Positions 5,622 through 6,673 of a DNA stretch of 6,673 bases are shown here, in pieces (position 1 is the stretch's first letter; the number at the start of each line of letters is the position of its first letter). Both the position numbers and the translations under genes were made by a program. The DNA comes from an uncultured Phycisphaerales bacterium (GTDB taxonomy: Bacteria > Planctomycetota > Phycisphaerae > Phycisphaerales > SM1A02). The notes beneath the pieces were generated by a model. That model was not told the origin of the DNA and did not search any database. It saw nothing but the letters and a program-made list of their open reading frames with translations. Location: contig CAMPIL010000204.1 in assembly GCA_946886375.1 (NCBI GenBank), positions 1 through 6,673 of the forward strand, written 5' to 3'.

Positions 5622-6673
5622 GTGACTCCAGCCACCGCAACCGCCACTTCAGACCTTCTCACGCAATATCACTGGGAACCTCAACCCCGCGCCCAATCGC
5701 TGCTGAACGAATTGGTCAGTGATTTTCTGTCCCGATGCGCGCCGGCCGCTGAACTGGCCAACCGCATGAAGCACGACACGGGGACGCGCTTCTTCGACTG
5801 GATCGACCACCTTCAGGTGCCGCGCTCGCCCGCCTTGCGCACACGGCTCACCGAAGTCGGATTTGAACGCCGTCCGCAGCCCGGCGCTCCGGATTGCTTC
5901 ATTCATCCCGGCGCAATCTTCCCGCAGGTGGTGATGGACAATTCACCCGTCACGTGCATCGGCATCAAGGTTGATTCAGTGGTGGATTTCCTCTCGGCCT
6001 GGCACATCACCGACGACCACGCGATCGAAGGCGAGCCGCTGGCCAAGTTGCGGCGCGCGCCGGTGTTCAGCGGCGAGAACGCCGAGTTGTGGGTCGTCGA
6101 GCGCCACGGCTATCGCGGCTTTGCGATCGCCAAACTCGATTCCGATCTTGCGGTGAAGAAACTTCAGCACAGCGAAGCGTTCCGCCGCCGCACCCGCGAC
6201 TGGGATGAAGACGTGCTTGGGTTCGATCACACCGAGCACCTGGTGAACGAAGCGGTGAACGACCTTGGCGCGGACGTGGCGTGCAGCCTGTTCTTCGCTG
6301 CGGAACGCGAATACTGGCAGCGCCGGAACCGCGCAGCGCAGATTCAGAAAGCGCGTCAGGATAAACTCGGTCTCGGCTGGGCCAATCACGACCATCACAC
6401 CTACCGATCATCGCGCCAGTATTTCATGCGACTGATCGGATTGTTCGAGAAACTCGGCTTCCACTGCCGCGAGCGGTTTTACGCGGGTCACGAAGCAGGC
6501 TGGGGCGCGCAAGTTTTGGAGCAGCCCAACGCGCAGATCGTCATCGCGCCTGATCAGCCACGCAAGACACGCCTGGCGACGCAGGAACTGCAGGCGTATC
6601 TGGAAAAGATCACCGGCGCAAAATTGCCCATTACCACCCAGCCGGATGCGACCATCCCCGTCACCATCTACGT
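5622..6673 (+). CDS. Putative VOC-like domain fused to a GH67N/DUF4838-like domain, partial
   Basis: The frame opens after a stop at 5580-5582 and stays open to the right edge (350 codons plus 2 nt). GTG 5622 is the only reasonable early start; the GAG 7 nt upstream is a weak ribosome binding site. Residues ~15-300 look like one cytoplasmic enzyme-type region. It contains TRFFDWIDHLQVP near 55, HPGAIFPQVVM near 95, and NHDHHTYRSSRQYFMRLIG (256-274), followed by LGFHCRERFYAG and GWGAQVLEQ (294-301). The His258/His259 pair and Glu300 could supply a VOC-type (glyoxalase/dioxygenase superfamily) metal site; this is pattern-based inference. Residues ~305-350 change character: QIVIAP, ATQELQAYLEKITGAKLPI, IPVTIYV. 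That matches the opening of the small alpha-beta domain before the barrel in alpha-glucuronidase-like (GH67N) and DUF4838 proteins. A glycoside-hydrolase-type catalytic region may follow outside the window. No signal peptide is visible. Confidence 0.65.
   Translation, partial: MTPATATATSDLLTQYHWEPQPRAQSLLNELVSDFLSRCAPAAELANRMKHDTGTRFFDWIDHLQVPRSPALRTRLTEVGFERRPQPGAPDCFIHPGAIFPQVVMDNSPVTCIGIKVDSVVDFLSAWHITDDHAIEGEPLAKLRRAPVFSGENAELWVVERHGYRGFAIAKLDSDLAVKKLQHSEAFRRRTRDWDEDVLGFDHTEHLVNEAVNDLGADVACSLFFAAEREYWQRRNRAAQIQKARQDKLGLGWANHDHHTYRSSRQYFMRLIGLFEKLGFHCRERFYAGHEAGWGAQVLEQPNAQIVIAPDQPRKTRLATQELQAYLEKITGAKLPITTQPDATIPVTIY

Overview
The window is GC-rich, densely coding bacterial DNA. It looks chromosomal rather than mobile: there is a tRNA gene, a housekeeping-type Xer recombinase, two lipoproteins and two other envelope- or enzyme-type genes, and no transposase, phage gene or CRISPR array. 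The gene content fits a Planctomycetota-like (possibly Phycisphaerae-like) organism: a PD40 beta-propeller lipoprotein, a CsgG/TolB-N-like lipoprotein, a LolA-like periplasmic protein, and a large protein running into a glycosidase-associated N-terminal domain. That placement is inference from protein style only, and no marker gene is present.

Left end (1-358, minus strand): the first ~76 codons of an SNF2-family (HelZ-like) helicase run off the left edge. Immediately upstream of it, on the same strand, is a complete tRNA-Lys(UUU) gene. A divergent intergenic gap (359-729) separates these from a plus-strand series.

Centre (730-4359, plus strand): a six-motif TolB-type beta-propeller lipoprotein, a second lipoprotein with a CsgG/TolB-N-like core, a 99-residue protein of unknown function, and a tyrosine recombinase best called XerC follow one another with gaps of 43-83 nt. 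The series ends at a strong intrinsic terminator. The two lipoproteins together resemble the two halves of TolB encoded as separate genes. XerC has all six catalytic residues and an unusually long stretch inside its N-terminal DNA-binding domain.

Right part (4360-6673): a signal-peptide-bearing LolA/LppX-like protein has its own ribosome binding site and a possible promoter. It is followed by a perfect 10-bp-stem hairpin whose T-tract lies on the minus strand, which is odd because no minus-strand gene precedes it. A ~320-bp gap rich in inverted repeats follows. The last gene is a large reading frame, open to the window edge, that appears to join a VOC-like metal-binding domain to the start of a GH67N/DUF4838-type domain.

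I found no clear defence system or other recognisable new multi-gene system. The points most worth a second look are the fused right-end protein, the orphan minus-strand terminator with its competing pairings, and the split-TolB-like lipoprotein pair.
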